A DNA stretch of 64,000 nt from Spirodela intermedia (taxonomy: Eukaryota > Streptophyta > Magnoliopsida > Alismatales > Araceae), in contig LR746277.1 of NCBI GenBank assembly GCA_902729315.2, forward strand, positions 1,369,001-1,433,000, written 5' to 3'. Both the position numbers and the translations under genes were made by a program. The notes below the pieces were generated by a model. The model was not told where the DNA came from, ran no database searches, and saw nothing but the letters and a program-made list of their open reading frames with translations. Shown piece after piece: positions 53,301-64,000 of this stretch; position 1 is the stretch's first letter, and each line of letters begins with the position of its first letter.

Positions 53301-56300
53301 ATCAAATGAATAGTAAAGTTGTTAAGAAATTTTCACCATCATTTAAGGGGGGATTGCATCCTCATCAAGCTGAGGTGAACACCAAAAAACTGAAAAGAAA
53401 CGTTTGCAGCTCAACTTGAGTTGGAATATTAAAAGGACAGCTACACTGCTTCTTGATAGCACCAAAAGTCAACAGTATTTGATGAGGGCACATAGAGCTG
53501 CACAATGCATAATCGTCTAGAACCAACAGTCATCATCTGCTTCTCCTCACCATCATAATCCTCAAAAAACCTCATTCCTCGAACAATCTTTCTCACCTTC
53601 TCTTTCCAGAGCTAGATTTTATAAATGGGGTTCATCCCATAAAGGAACCTGATCCCATGCATTCTTAAAGATCTAGATTGGGACTCAAATTTCTATCAAG
53701 ACCTTGTGAAATAGCATTTCTTTTGGTCTTTTCATTATATCACAAGGATGGGTCTTGTTTTGGATGGAAGGCTTAAATTAGTCTGGAAGGTTCAAATTTA
53801 AATAAACGCAAAGAGACCATTCATAGGTCCAATAAAAAATATTATGTCCAGTCCTTCAGAAGGACAAAAGATCACTAGTTCCAAAAAAAAAAACCAAAAT
53901 TATTCAGATGTCAAGATAGCGTTACTACACTACAGTAAACCAGTGGGCTTGTTCCTCCCAACTTCGTATGCTTCTGGCCCAGGATATGAGATGACCCAGA
54001 TGCAAAAATATATCCCCTCCTTTGCCCCAAAATTTTACTGCCTAGCAGTGGAATAGAGCGTGCTCCAGGATGAGGCAAAAATTTGTACCAATAGCCATAA
54101 AAAATTACTGACATGCCAGAAAGAGAAAAGAAAGACAGATGCAAGAGGCTGTCAAGTGACATGAATGATCAAAGATGAACAACAACTTTAGGGGGATCAC
54201 AGATAGTGGATGCAATGGTGGACTGGCTAATGTCGACGGATGTAGCATAAATCGTAGGAGTCATTCTATTGTTTACAATGTCAGCAATAGCCGCTTCTAT
54301 TTCAAGGGAAAAATCCACATTCTCCTATATATTGTAAGATTGACAAAAAGAAAAGGACAATTCAGCTGCCAGAGGATGATGATACTGGGGGAGGAAATTA
54401 TCAAAAGGTGAGAAGAATAGAAAATTATGGAACAGGAAACCTACCACCATTGCCTATAGGCACCCACAATCAGTGTTGCTTCCTCACAGGTGAAGAACAC
54501 TTTAAACCTTTTTATCCAAAGCTTCTGTTGAATTCAATCATGGGAGGGTGCATAAAAGATGGGATTAGTTAATCTTAGAATGTTTTAACTTGGTTCTGAT
54601 CCTTCGGGTATGTTTGTAGATTCATATTATGTTCGCTGACAACTATGCCTATTCAAGTGAAAACTTCAAATTCTCGGGCAGGACTGCAGAAATTGGATCC
54701 AATTTCCTTTCCTCATCTTCTCTATCTTTAATGGTCAGAAAGGCATTGACCGCTGTGACAGTTCGTGCTGAGAATTGTCCATTCAAAGAAAGTCGAATAA
54801 GGAAATTTCTTTGTAACGTAAGAATCATGCTAATAGTGTACAAAATAAGCAGAGAAATTTTCCAGTCACAAAAACTAACACAGGTTCCCAAAGAAAATTA
54901 AAAACAGTTCAAAAGTGGTACGAAATAATTGCACAATTCCATAGAAGATGACACAGTTAGTTGCTGAGACACTTTGCAAGGAAATAGATGACTGTTCCTC
55001 CATGGGCTTCTGTTTAAGGAAGAATGGCAGCAGTAGATGGCCAGAAATTGCATTGTTTGCTTTGGGTGCAGTAGTGTTCTTGCCCATCAATTTGAGTTTA
55101 TCTATATGTCTTCATCTGTGCATGCCTTTTTAACATTACTTCCGAAATTTATAAAGCTTATTTGAGTAAGTTTTATGAAGATAATACTAATCTTGAGCTC
55201 ATATGTTCTCTATTTATTATTGAATTCCATCAAAGATTCTGGGAAATTCTACTTTGGGGCATCTTATTTCTCATTTCTTGGGTATTCTCCTCTCATTTCC
55301 ATTATACAACGGGTTGTAGTCCTACATTTCCTCCACGAGAAGAACATTGATTTTATGATTCGTATTTCACAACTTCGCATCAGATTGAGTTGTTTGGGAA
55401 CGTTTTCAATTACTTTTAATACAGATGTGAATTTATAAAGAGTGCAGATATATATTCATTCTAATAGCATGTACGAGATGGAAGCCAGAAGTAAACAAAC
55501 CTGCCCAACAAACCTCAGATCTCACATCCCAAGAAAGAATGGAAGGTGATACAATGGAAATGGCAATAAGCATTCGGTTACCATTCTACGAAATAGGGCA
55601 ACAATAGAGCTTGGGCCCCTCCTCGCAGGGATTTTTCTAGAAAAAAATCATTCCCTCTGTGCCACACTTTTAAAATATTAAATCCATGAAACCTAGAGAA
55701 AAAAATAAATTCCCATAATAATTGCCAATGAGACATCAGACTCTTAATTTACCTATTTATTTCTAGCGGCACCATCACATATCTAAGAAAGGCTTGTCGT
55801 CCCCTGGTGAACGTGCAAGTGACCAATTAAGTCTGACAGGGGATATAGGATGCCTGTGTCTGGTGCCATAGATGTTGTGGTTTTTTCTATTGTTGACCTG
55901 CGAAACTGACTATCTTATCTATAACCCAAGCAACTAGTGAGGAATAGAGATGGCAACACCTGTCACCTAAAACTCCCGCATGCTTACAGTTCCATGGTGA
56001 TGACGCAGATAGCAGAATGATGATTCCAGATTGGCCAAATGATGCCTTCAACCCTCCCCTCAACTTATGAAAAGGAACAGCTAGAGTACCGATCAACCTG
56101 AGCATCCCCAACACGTGCAGGGAAAGTACTCGAATGCTGATTGATAGGATTAAGATACAACAAGGAACAAGTCGAGATACATTGGTAGAGGAACAATCTC
56201 AAGCGTCTATTAATAATCGTCTATTAATTCAACTGGCAAGAATGTGTACTTTTCGTTTGGGAAGACCTCTAAATACAGGATACAAGCACTATTTCGTTTG

Positions 56301-57578
56301 GCAGTATGAAGATGTAACTAACAAAATTTCAAGTAAATTGATAGGAAAGATGGTATGATAAAGACTATACATCATTAACTGGAATCATTATTTATTCAAT
56401 CAGAGAAAAATATCTGTTTCTAATGCTGAAAAATTAATTTTAGAGAAAATGAATGCACACTATTCTTTTGGATCCGACGTCCCATGTCTGCGTGGATTCA
56501 CCAATGGTGATTTCTTGTGTTAATATACATAAATATATCTATTTCTTTTATTAACGGACTCTAAACACAATTGTCTGTAAGAATACTCATCATGAAGCTC
56601 CTGGGGGCTCTTCTGGAGAAAATGGTATCAAAATTGATAATTATCCAGATGAAGAACGAAAGATGGTTAGCACATACCTGGCAATCAGGCTGCCCTTCTC
56701 TCTCTGGGAGTCTCCCTCTGTAATGTGTCCCCTGTAGAGCCAGAGCATGTTAGCACAAACTTCTCGAGAAAAAAAAAGGCATGATATTTCTATGATGCTA
56801 CTTTGCAGCCACGCCTCAGATGAAAAATCAAATGGATTCAATTGAACCAAACAGCCGACTGCAGTGCCACAGATGTCAGCCAAGTGCGATCTGATGATGG
56901 ACTGTGAATTTGCAAACATAATAAAAAAGATAGATGACGATCAACCAGTTTCAGAATGTCATCACCTTGCCAACAGGAGCAGGATGATTGAAGCGACAGT
57001 TATTTCCATAGCCACACTGCCCCGTTCTCATGTAGTAACTGCAATTAGGTTCATCTGGGCGATCAGGGTAAGGATTGACGTTGGTATCCTGTTCTCCCGG
57101 ATTATCCTTAATATTCAACCGCCACATTGACTCTGCAAAAGGGGTGACGATCATACTCTTTTTAGTTCGTCAACGCGAACCACTTTCCCCACGAACAACA
57201 AAAGGAGCGACGATCATACTCTGTAAATTCACTGATATACTTCACGTATACATCACGCAAGGACACGTAAAGCGAAACTAAAGGGGAACCACTTTCCCCA
57301 CGAACAACAGGCAACACAAGATTCCATGCAGCGATCAGCGAGCAACAAAATAATAGTGCATCAAACGTAAGCACACGAATTAGAGTGACGTGGTATTCAA
57401 CTGCACGGACTAATCCACCGATGAAAGAAGGAACAGATAAAGAGGAGATAGGGAGGGCCCACGAGAAACGGGATCTGGAAGACCAAGCGTCGAGACTACC
57501 TTCCAGGTTCTCTGACGACGCAGTGAAAGACGGGGCGACAGCATTGCCCGGATTCTGCGACCGCCCGTCGTCCAACAT
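47338..57578 (-). CDS. ZFN-type protein with five CCCH zinc fingers
   Basis: Exons in transcription order: 57500-57578, 56966-57132, 56678-56731, 50996-51112, 50525-50839, 47809-48051, 47338-47700 (TGA). They encode 445 aa with closed phases. Five C-X8-C-X5-C-X3-H fingers are intact, starting at C57 (NCSYYMRTGQCGYGNNCRFNH), C99, C144, C284 and C330. Finger 2 is split by an intron after DCQ. The arrangement, three fingers then a spacer of about 120 residues then two fingers, and the linkers YPDRPDEPNC, LPERPDQPEC and YYGYTAYHPP are those of plant ZFN1/ZFN3-like proteins. These bind nucleic acids; some have ribonuclease or mRNA-regulatory roles (family knowledge). The tail is Ser/Thr/Pro-rich. 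Intron 3 is 5.6 kb and intron 5 is 2.5 kb. An upstream TATA box and a G-box/ABRE suggest stress-responsive expression (inference). Confidence 0.95.
51113..56677 (-). other. 5.6-kb intron 3 of the CCCH zinc-finger gene
   Basis: The intron splits the second zinc finger. It is AT-rich and has no identifiable gene. Two stretches, about 54620-54900 and 55160-55440, stay open for 80-90 codons in more than one frame and do not look like simple sequence. I do not recognise them; they could be old transposon or organelle-derived insertions. Confidence 0.5.
57146..57309. repeat. Interleaved direct repeats in intron 1 of the CCCH gene
   Basis: GACGATCATACTCT occurs at 57146-57159 and 57208-57221. A 24-base unit containing CCACTTTCCCCACGAACAAC occurs at 57177-57200 and 57286-57309. 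The copies are identical, so the duplication is recent or maintained. The repeats lie directly upstream of exon 2. Confidence 0.9.
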
Positions 57579-58057
57579 CCTCCCTCCTTAGAAGAGGAGA
57601 AAATTAGGACGATCTTCTGCCCTTCTGCCGTCCCCGATCAGAAACGGAATCCCACCACGGCCCCCGCCCGCAAGGCCCCCACTTTACCACACACCAGGCA
57701 TCCAGGCTTCAACACACAACCCGAGCAAGATCAACCGCCGGAATCAGACGAAGACACTCAAGAACAACGCCGCCTAATCGACACTTCCGGGTCAACCGAT
57801 CCCAGCAGAAGCAATCCCGCAGCCTCCCTCATGCGGCGAGGTGCAGCGCCAGAGAGAGATCCTCCCCACGCTCCTCTGCTCCCGAATCCACTGTCGCACA
57901 CCAGTACTTAAATTTCCGTGGCAGAAAGAACCAAATCAACAATCAACCACCCCCATCGTCGTCCTCCTCTCCGGTGGGTCGTCTTCTCCCCAAAACGGAA
58001 CACGAGAAAAACCGAGTCCCCTTTCCCATTAATCTCTTCGAAGCTCCGTACTCAGGC

Positions 58058-58065
58058 TATTTATA
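58058..58065 (-). promoter_or_regulatory. TATA box of the CCCH zinc-finger gene
   Basis: TATAAATA on the minus strand, a consensus plant TATA box, 480 bases upstream of the ATG. It predicts a start near 58028 and a leader of about 450 nt. Confidence 0.65.
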
Positions 58066-58301
58066 AACATTTCGCCCGTTATTTAAACACGGAAATATGC
58101 TCATTATTTTACGTATTTTAAAGACCGAAATTAAATGCGGATAATTGCTTTTTTCTCCTCTTTTTTTTTCCCAACATTTTTGTACGTAGAGAATCCGGGC
58201 CGTAGGTTCCGCGCGCGATAGGATCGCCGCCGTCCGATTCCTCGGAATTCTCTTCGATACGGACGCGAGTTCACTTCCCAGGCGCGGCCTCGATTCTTTC
58301 G

Positions 58302-58310
58302 CCACGTGTC
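58302..58310 (+). promoter_or_regulatory. G-box / ABRE CCACGTGTC
   Basis: A consensus ABA-responsive G-box about 240 bases upstream of the TATA box of the CCCH gene, in a GC-rich promoter that also contains other ACGT cores (for example near 58388 and 58515). Confidence 0.45.
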
Positions 58311-58699
58311 GGGGGTGCCCGGATGGGGCCCACATTCCCGCTCACCTATCGGACGGCTTTCAGCGCCGCGTCCTTTCTGTGGAAAACGTGGACTGCCGCT
58401 TTGACGGGATTAAATGACCGAGAAGGGGCCCACAGCTGGTGGCAGAGGCTGAGGGCAAAACGACAAGATAGCATTTAATGCATCAGTATCCCTGCGACGC
58501 GTATGCGCGGTGATACGTAGGCGATCTACAGAATCCCATGAATGGGAGTGGCTCGGCTGTTGGCCGTTAGGTTCGCGGGTTCGCCCACGGTTAACATAAA
58601 CCGATATGTGGCGGTCAAGGCTCCCGCCGTACATTTGACTCGAAGGACCATCTGCCAGTTGCCAGATGAATAAACGCTCGCTCTACGTTCCGTGCATCT

Positions 58700-60228
58700 C
58701 AGGTTTTGATAAATGACGTTTTATGAAGGTAGAGACAACTATGAGGCCATCACAAGAGGCCACATCTCTAGACTTCTACTCAAACCCTAATGCCTCTCTG
58801 ATGCAGCACAAGTCCATGAAGAATGATAATTATGTGCCCACTATATGTAAAAACTTTTAGCTTGCAATAATTGATTTATATGTTCTTTAAGTTCACAATC
58901 ATCAGATCTGCGCCTCTTAAACCTACAAGTCACGAAAAATCCCAAGAAAAAAAACTAATTTTTTTCGCTATTATAAAATATATTCTATTTATAGTGTAAG
59001 ACTTGGTAAATACAATAAAATTAAGTATTACCCTTTGAAAAAAATAAGATCGGATAATAAAACAATAAATAAGGTCTTATGAAACTTAGCCTTATTTAAA
59101 TGCCTTTAGGCCTATGTGGTTAAATTTGGGTCTTCAATAGGTTATAAGACTTCAAAGTTTTCTAATATATGTTGTATTCTTCCTCATTTTTTTAGTTTGT
59201 TCTGCATTTCTTTATTCTACATGAAAATAATTCACCCCCAAATCTTTGTGATTTTAGCTTCTAGTCATGAAAATCAGTCATATTAAAGATTAACGATGTG
59301 AACAATTTTAGTGATAAATCAATGGCATAAGAATTGTCATTAATCTCCTAGAAAAAATTAAAATAGCCCATTTTTATTTTATTTTAACTTTATTTACTGA
59401 AAATAAACATTTCTTTTAAATTTTTTATCATAATTGAATCCCCTACTTCAAAAAAATTTTATTTCTTCTTTTCTACTATTGTCTCATAGCTATTGAATCC
59501 CCACACTTTCATAAATTACATCTATATCATTTATTATTTTATCAACTACAATGCTCTTGGCTTAATGTTTTGTTAGAAGAACATAATCTAAATGGATACA
59601 GGTCTATCTGCCCATGCTACTCCTTAAGATACTATTTGCCTACCTACTCATGTTATGAGCATCCAAAAAATGCATACATGTATAAAAGTAAAATCAAAGT
59701 CACATAGTTTCTATCTAAATAATTTTTGACCAATTAAATATAAAATATTTGAGTTTCAATGGCCATTTTTGTAACCTTTTTTAAAAAATAATCTAATACC
59801 AATACTTTAAAAGGTATGATTCAAAGATGCATCAAATTGTTCTAGTTGTGCTATAATTTTGTATCTAGTTTTTACTCAAGTGTTACAACACCTAAGCTTC
59901 CCAAAACATTCAAATGCTCACCATATCAAAGAAAAGGTTGGTTTTAGGAGCTCATGTCATTTTGATGGTGAATAAAGTATATGGAAAAATAAATTGATAA
60001 ATATTTTATTAATTATTTGGTTGGTCTTAATAGTTGTTTTTAAAGAAAGCCTAAAAATTGAAAGCTCAAGGTCAGGGGTAAAATCATTATTTTACATTAA
60101 AATATAAACTGAATATTTTGTTGACTCTCAAAAATGTTCAAATTAGTTGTGAGAATTTTATTGTAATTTTATTTGCAGATATGTTTATACTCTAATTAGT
60201 GTGTCGACCTATGTGAACACATCATTGT

Positions 60229-60296
<68 letters not shown>

Positions 60297-63200
60297 TGAA
60301 TGTTACTCATTGGATCAAATGAAAAAAATGAAAGTAATTCTTGGGGCATGTCACCTTTGCAAAAAGATTGATTTTTCTTGAAAAATAAATAATAATAAAA
60401 ATTAATGGCTATATAAGAAATAATCAACTAGAAAGTAGGGAATGAAGAAATCAACATCCAAAGTGAAGAATCGAAGAACATTAAAGTTAAAAGGCTGATC
60501 CTTGTAGAGAAACTTCTGCAATGAGAAATAAGAGGAATCAAGCCCCTAAGAAGCTTGGAGAAAAATGCAATATGAACAATAAACTGCCCACACCACTGAA
60601 TTTGTTTTGAATGGTAATCATTTTGTTGAGTAGAGCACTAGCTCTCTAATATTTGGATCTCCTATAGCCATTTGTCTAGAAGAGATGAGTTGGTCTCCTC
60701 TATTTGATTCCCTAGAGTCATGAATTTTAAAGAGGATTTTTGGTTGAAATTTCTGACCTACACAGAAATCTAGTGATGGTGGCCAAAGCCTTAATTAAGT
60801 GTGTTTAATAAAGAATTTAATGGAAATTAAGGATGTGGTCCTAGAGAGGTCTAAATCAAGTAGGGTGACCTAGTGAATTTTTTAATTACCTTGTATGTTG
60901 AATAGTCAATGAAATTAGAGCCAAAATTAATTCTCACCCCTCTTAGTACCATGAGTTGTCATATAAGTTCCAACATGAAGCACAAGAATCATCAATAAGT
61001 GAATCATTTCCTAATGCCATTTGTGAAGTTTCTTAGGGGAGTGATGATATTCAGAGAAAAAGGCAAATTAGTGGACTAGTGTCTAATGTGGAGAGATAGA
61101 TTAGTGAAATCTATTATTAAGGAGAATTTTTTTAATCTCATAAATTTGAGCTATTGTTTCATGGGAGAGAATAGTGAACGCCAAAGGTAAAATCCCTTTG
61201 TAAGTGATGTATGTTCGGGAAGGCTGAACCACTAGGAAAATATTGTGTTTTCTATTGATCATAAAATAATGTGTCAACCCTGATTAGTAAAACCCAAACT
61301 ATGTTGACCCATGTGTCAACCCATTTACCATAGTCTAAGGAAAATAGTTAAAAGCCATAGAGAAACATGATAATTCAAATAATAAACTCATCTCATTGTT
61401 GGGCACTATATTTAGCCTCCCTTTGAACTAACAAAAATGATATAGATGAATGTGATATAATGAGAATAGATTTTCCTTCAAGTATAACAATCATTTCACC
61501 AATCTCCTTCATTTCATCTTCAATGTTTGCAAAAACTTTGAAAATCACCTCAGATGCAAAGGCTTGAGAAATAAGAATCACAGAGGATGTAATAGGGGAC
61601 TTAGACATGAATGGTTGAGAATTAAGGGGAGTAGGCTAAAAGGGATATGCAGGTATTCATTGATTATCTTCAAGGGGAATGATATAGAAAATGTTCTTCT
61701 CCTTGGATATTTTCTCAAAAAAATAATAAGATATGAGTGTTAATTAGAACAACGGCTAGTAAGTAGTGGTTTTCCAAGAAGCATAATTGAATTATTTTAG
61801 CCACTATTAATGATGTGATAACTACTTTGTTCAGATTATATAGATAAAATCTTAACTTGAAGAGTGCATAATCAAGATTGATAAAATTCAAATTTTATGT
61901 GGTAAATATAGTTTAAAAAATCTAATTATTCATTGAAAACCTAAACAAATAAATAAATTTTATTTTATTGGAGATCATGTATATCAAAAAGATATCATCA
62001 AACATTTCTTTGCAAGCACTATGGATTGGTTAATATCTTTTTCAAGTATTTATTAGTCAATGGATAATCTACTACTAGAAGAGATCTTTGAATTTGCTCC
62101 TACAATGAGGTATGCACCTCATAATCTATCTATTGTCACTTTTTCTGCTTAAATGAATGTGAGGCTATTTTATGAATTTTGAAAATATTTTTATATAATT
62201 TATAAGAATTTTCAAGTGAATTTCCTTTATTGTGTGTTAACTTACTTTTAGTTGAGTCAACTTGCAACATGCTAGATCAACTTAAATGGTGGAACCTTTG
62301 CCCCATGAGTCAACTTCTTTGTTTTGATCATGAATGTTAATCATTAAGTGGATATTATATAGGTTGAAAATAAATTCCTATATCTCGTACAATGCTTTAT
62401 TTCATTTGCTAATAGTCCTTAGACCCTTACATAATAAAAATATCATTTTTTTCTTCTAAAATACTTGAAAACCCTCTGTACAGACCCTCTAACAATTTTT
62501 ACCCCTTACAGCCTTGAACCCACACTAAATCATGCTTCCTCCACCTACCAGTTGATTGTGAGTGATCAACAATGAGTCTTGAAGTGATCTAGCATAAAAA
62601 ACTTTGGTTCAAGGTAACATTTCTTAATTTCCCCTTTGTTCTTTCACTCCCAATGACTAATTAGAGAGCCCTAACTACAAATTTTCACGTCCACAAGCTC
62701 CCCAAATCTATTCCCCCAATACGTCTAAGATGCTTGAATCATCTCATACCATTTTCTTCCCATTGCTCAAAATTTTCCTCTAGAGTCCCCACAAAAATCC
62801 AAAGCTCTAGCTTGCACCATTGGTGCTTTGGTGCCATCTTTTTCCACTCTATTGACTTTAATGCACCTCCTGAACATTCCAAATCCTTTTTGGGCTCCAC
62901 ATTCCCACTATTGAAACACATCTCTTTCCCCTTGTTGCCTAGGTTTATCAAATGGCAACCATTCTTGCCAAATGCAGCTACCTATAACAGCTCACTGAGG
63001 CCTGCTAGCAACCCAAGGCCCAATGGCATTCCCCTCCCCTGCCTAGCTCAATAAACTTGCCAAATGCTCAAAAACCCATTCATCAACATATTTCCCATCT
63101 TCAAAATGCCAAAACCCATTTCAAGGAATTTTATTTTACTTTGATTGGAAGGTTCTTTGAAATGGATTTGATGATCCAGATTTCTATAATTCTCTTGTTT

Positions 63201-63824
63201 CATTTGATAGGTTAGACCAAGCTGGTCTCCACTTATTTTAGGTATTTTATCCCATCCTCATTTGCCCATTTTTATTCAAACGTTGACTCAACCCCTTCTA
63301 GTTTTGCTACCTATATCTTTCTCAAAGTCATTAAAATCGACTTTCTCTTACTAGAATCATTGATCTCGAAACGTATACAGCCAACTCTCCTAAGCTTGTT
63401 ATTCATTCTTGACCAATTAATCTCTTTATTTCTCACCTCCTCTGACCTGACTCCCCCAGACAGGCTTATCTTCGTGACTGAATTCCTACTTATCTAAGAG
63501 CTTCCCTGCTTGTGCAAATGAGAAATATTCTTGGGCTTCCAACCTCGTCGCCTCTTGCCCTAATAATCACTCACATTCTGGTAGATTTTCAAGTAGATAC
63601 ATCTCCACATGGAAGAACATAGTCTATCTCGTCCCCATTATAATACTGATCGTCACACCCATCTGTATAAACCATAAAATTAGGAGCTTTTCGATTTTTT
63701 ATGATCGTATTTTGTCGGGCAGATCAGTGTCTGATAGTGACTAGTTCATCGTAGTAGTAGTGCCTGATGCTTTGATGGTAGATATAAATCTACAGTGGAG
63801 TTACAGAGATGAAAAATAAAATAA
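58700..63824. other. AT-rich intergenic DNA, about 5 kb
   Basis: No gene is supported. It contains a (GA)n microsatellite at 60232-60293. All open frames are shorter than about 110 codons; the longest, at 62734-63054, has no family resemblance. Recurring GTTGAC/GTCAAC strings around 61270-61320 and 62240-62310 hint at degraded repeats but do not define an element. Confidence 0.5.
60232..60293. repeat. (GA)n microsatellite, about 62 bases
   Basis: Pure GA repeat in AT-rich intergenic DNA. Confidence 0.97.
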
Positions 63825-63827
63825 TAC

Positions 63828-64000
63828 CTGGCCGAGAGGGGGTGCAGGGGGGGAGGGTGGTGACAAAAGAGAAAGAGGGGCGGAACAGAGGAAGGGAGGA
63901 AGAAGAGGAGGAAGATCGCAGGTCCATGGATCGGCTGGGTGGCGGCGACGGGTCACTGGGAGGAGGAGGGGGGATCCCGTTCGTGTCGGAATGGAGTGCT
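63828..64000. other. GC-rich 5' end of a further gene, orientation undecided
   Basis: GC content rises abruptly here, as at the first exons of the other genes in the window. On the minus strand, an ATG at 63925-63927 opens a Ser/Pro-rich frame (MDLRSSSSSSLPLF) of 33 codons that ends at a consensus donor (CCAG, then GTATTA) at 63828; it could be a transit-peptide exon. On the plus strand, an ATG at 63926 opens a Gly-rich frame (MDRLGGGDGS) that runs off the end of the window. The two ATGs overlap in a CCATGG palindrome. I cannot choose between them and recognise neither product. Confidence 0.35.

Overview
The window is nuclear DNA from a flowering plant, most likely a commelinid monocot. The genes have plant-type GT-AG introns and GC-rich first exons set in AT-rich intergenic DNA. 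The families include plant-specific ones (group IId WRKY, DUF247, DUF3537), and long GA/CT microsatellites are frequent. A banana-like (Zingiberales) genome fits the look of the sequence, but that placement is inference. I saw no bacterial features, CRISPR array, rRNA or convincing tRNA.

Layout from left to right. (1) <1-5861, minus: 5' part of a WDR48-type WD40 protein, nine exons, with its 3' end off the window and a likely 5'-UTR intron reaching a GC island near 8.4-8.9 kb. (2) 10462-13387, plus: complete four-exon DUF3537 membrane protein, 445 aa. (3) 14590-27492, minus: complete 14-exon ZW10 homologue, 776 aa. (4) about 27990-31330, plus: decayed Ty3/gypsy retrotransposon, followed by AT-rich DNA and a (GA)n tract. 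(5) 33703-34757, minus: three-exon group IId WRKY factor, 284 aa, with a TATA box and W-boxes upstream. (6) 39858-41939, plus: four-exon canonical eIF4A, 412 aa. (7) 42814-44211, plus: single-exon DUF247 protein, 465 aa. (8) 47338-57578, minus: seven-exon protein with five CCCH zinc fingers (ZFN type), 445 aa, with a 5.6-kb intron. (9) 63.83-64.0 kb: GC-rich edge of another gene, orientation undecided.

Exon boundaries were derived by hand from reading-frame continuity, GT/AG signals and remembered family sequences. Every internal phase closes in the complete genes. The genes are unrelated housekeeping or regulatory loci and do not form a pathway: ubiquitin-cofactor WD40, candidate ligand-gated channel, ER-Golgi tether, transcription factor, translation helicase, DUF247 and RNA-binding zinc finger.

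I did not find a clearly new biological system. The points most worth a second look are the W-box cluster before the WRKY gene, its unusual zinc-finger loop and microsatellite-bearing intron, duplications in the leader and intron of the DUF3537 gene, an altered residue beside the DEAD box of eIF4A, duplicated segments in the CCCH-gene intron, and unexplained DNA in the two largest genes' introns.
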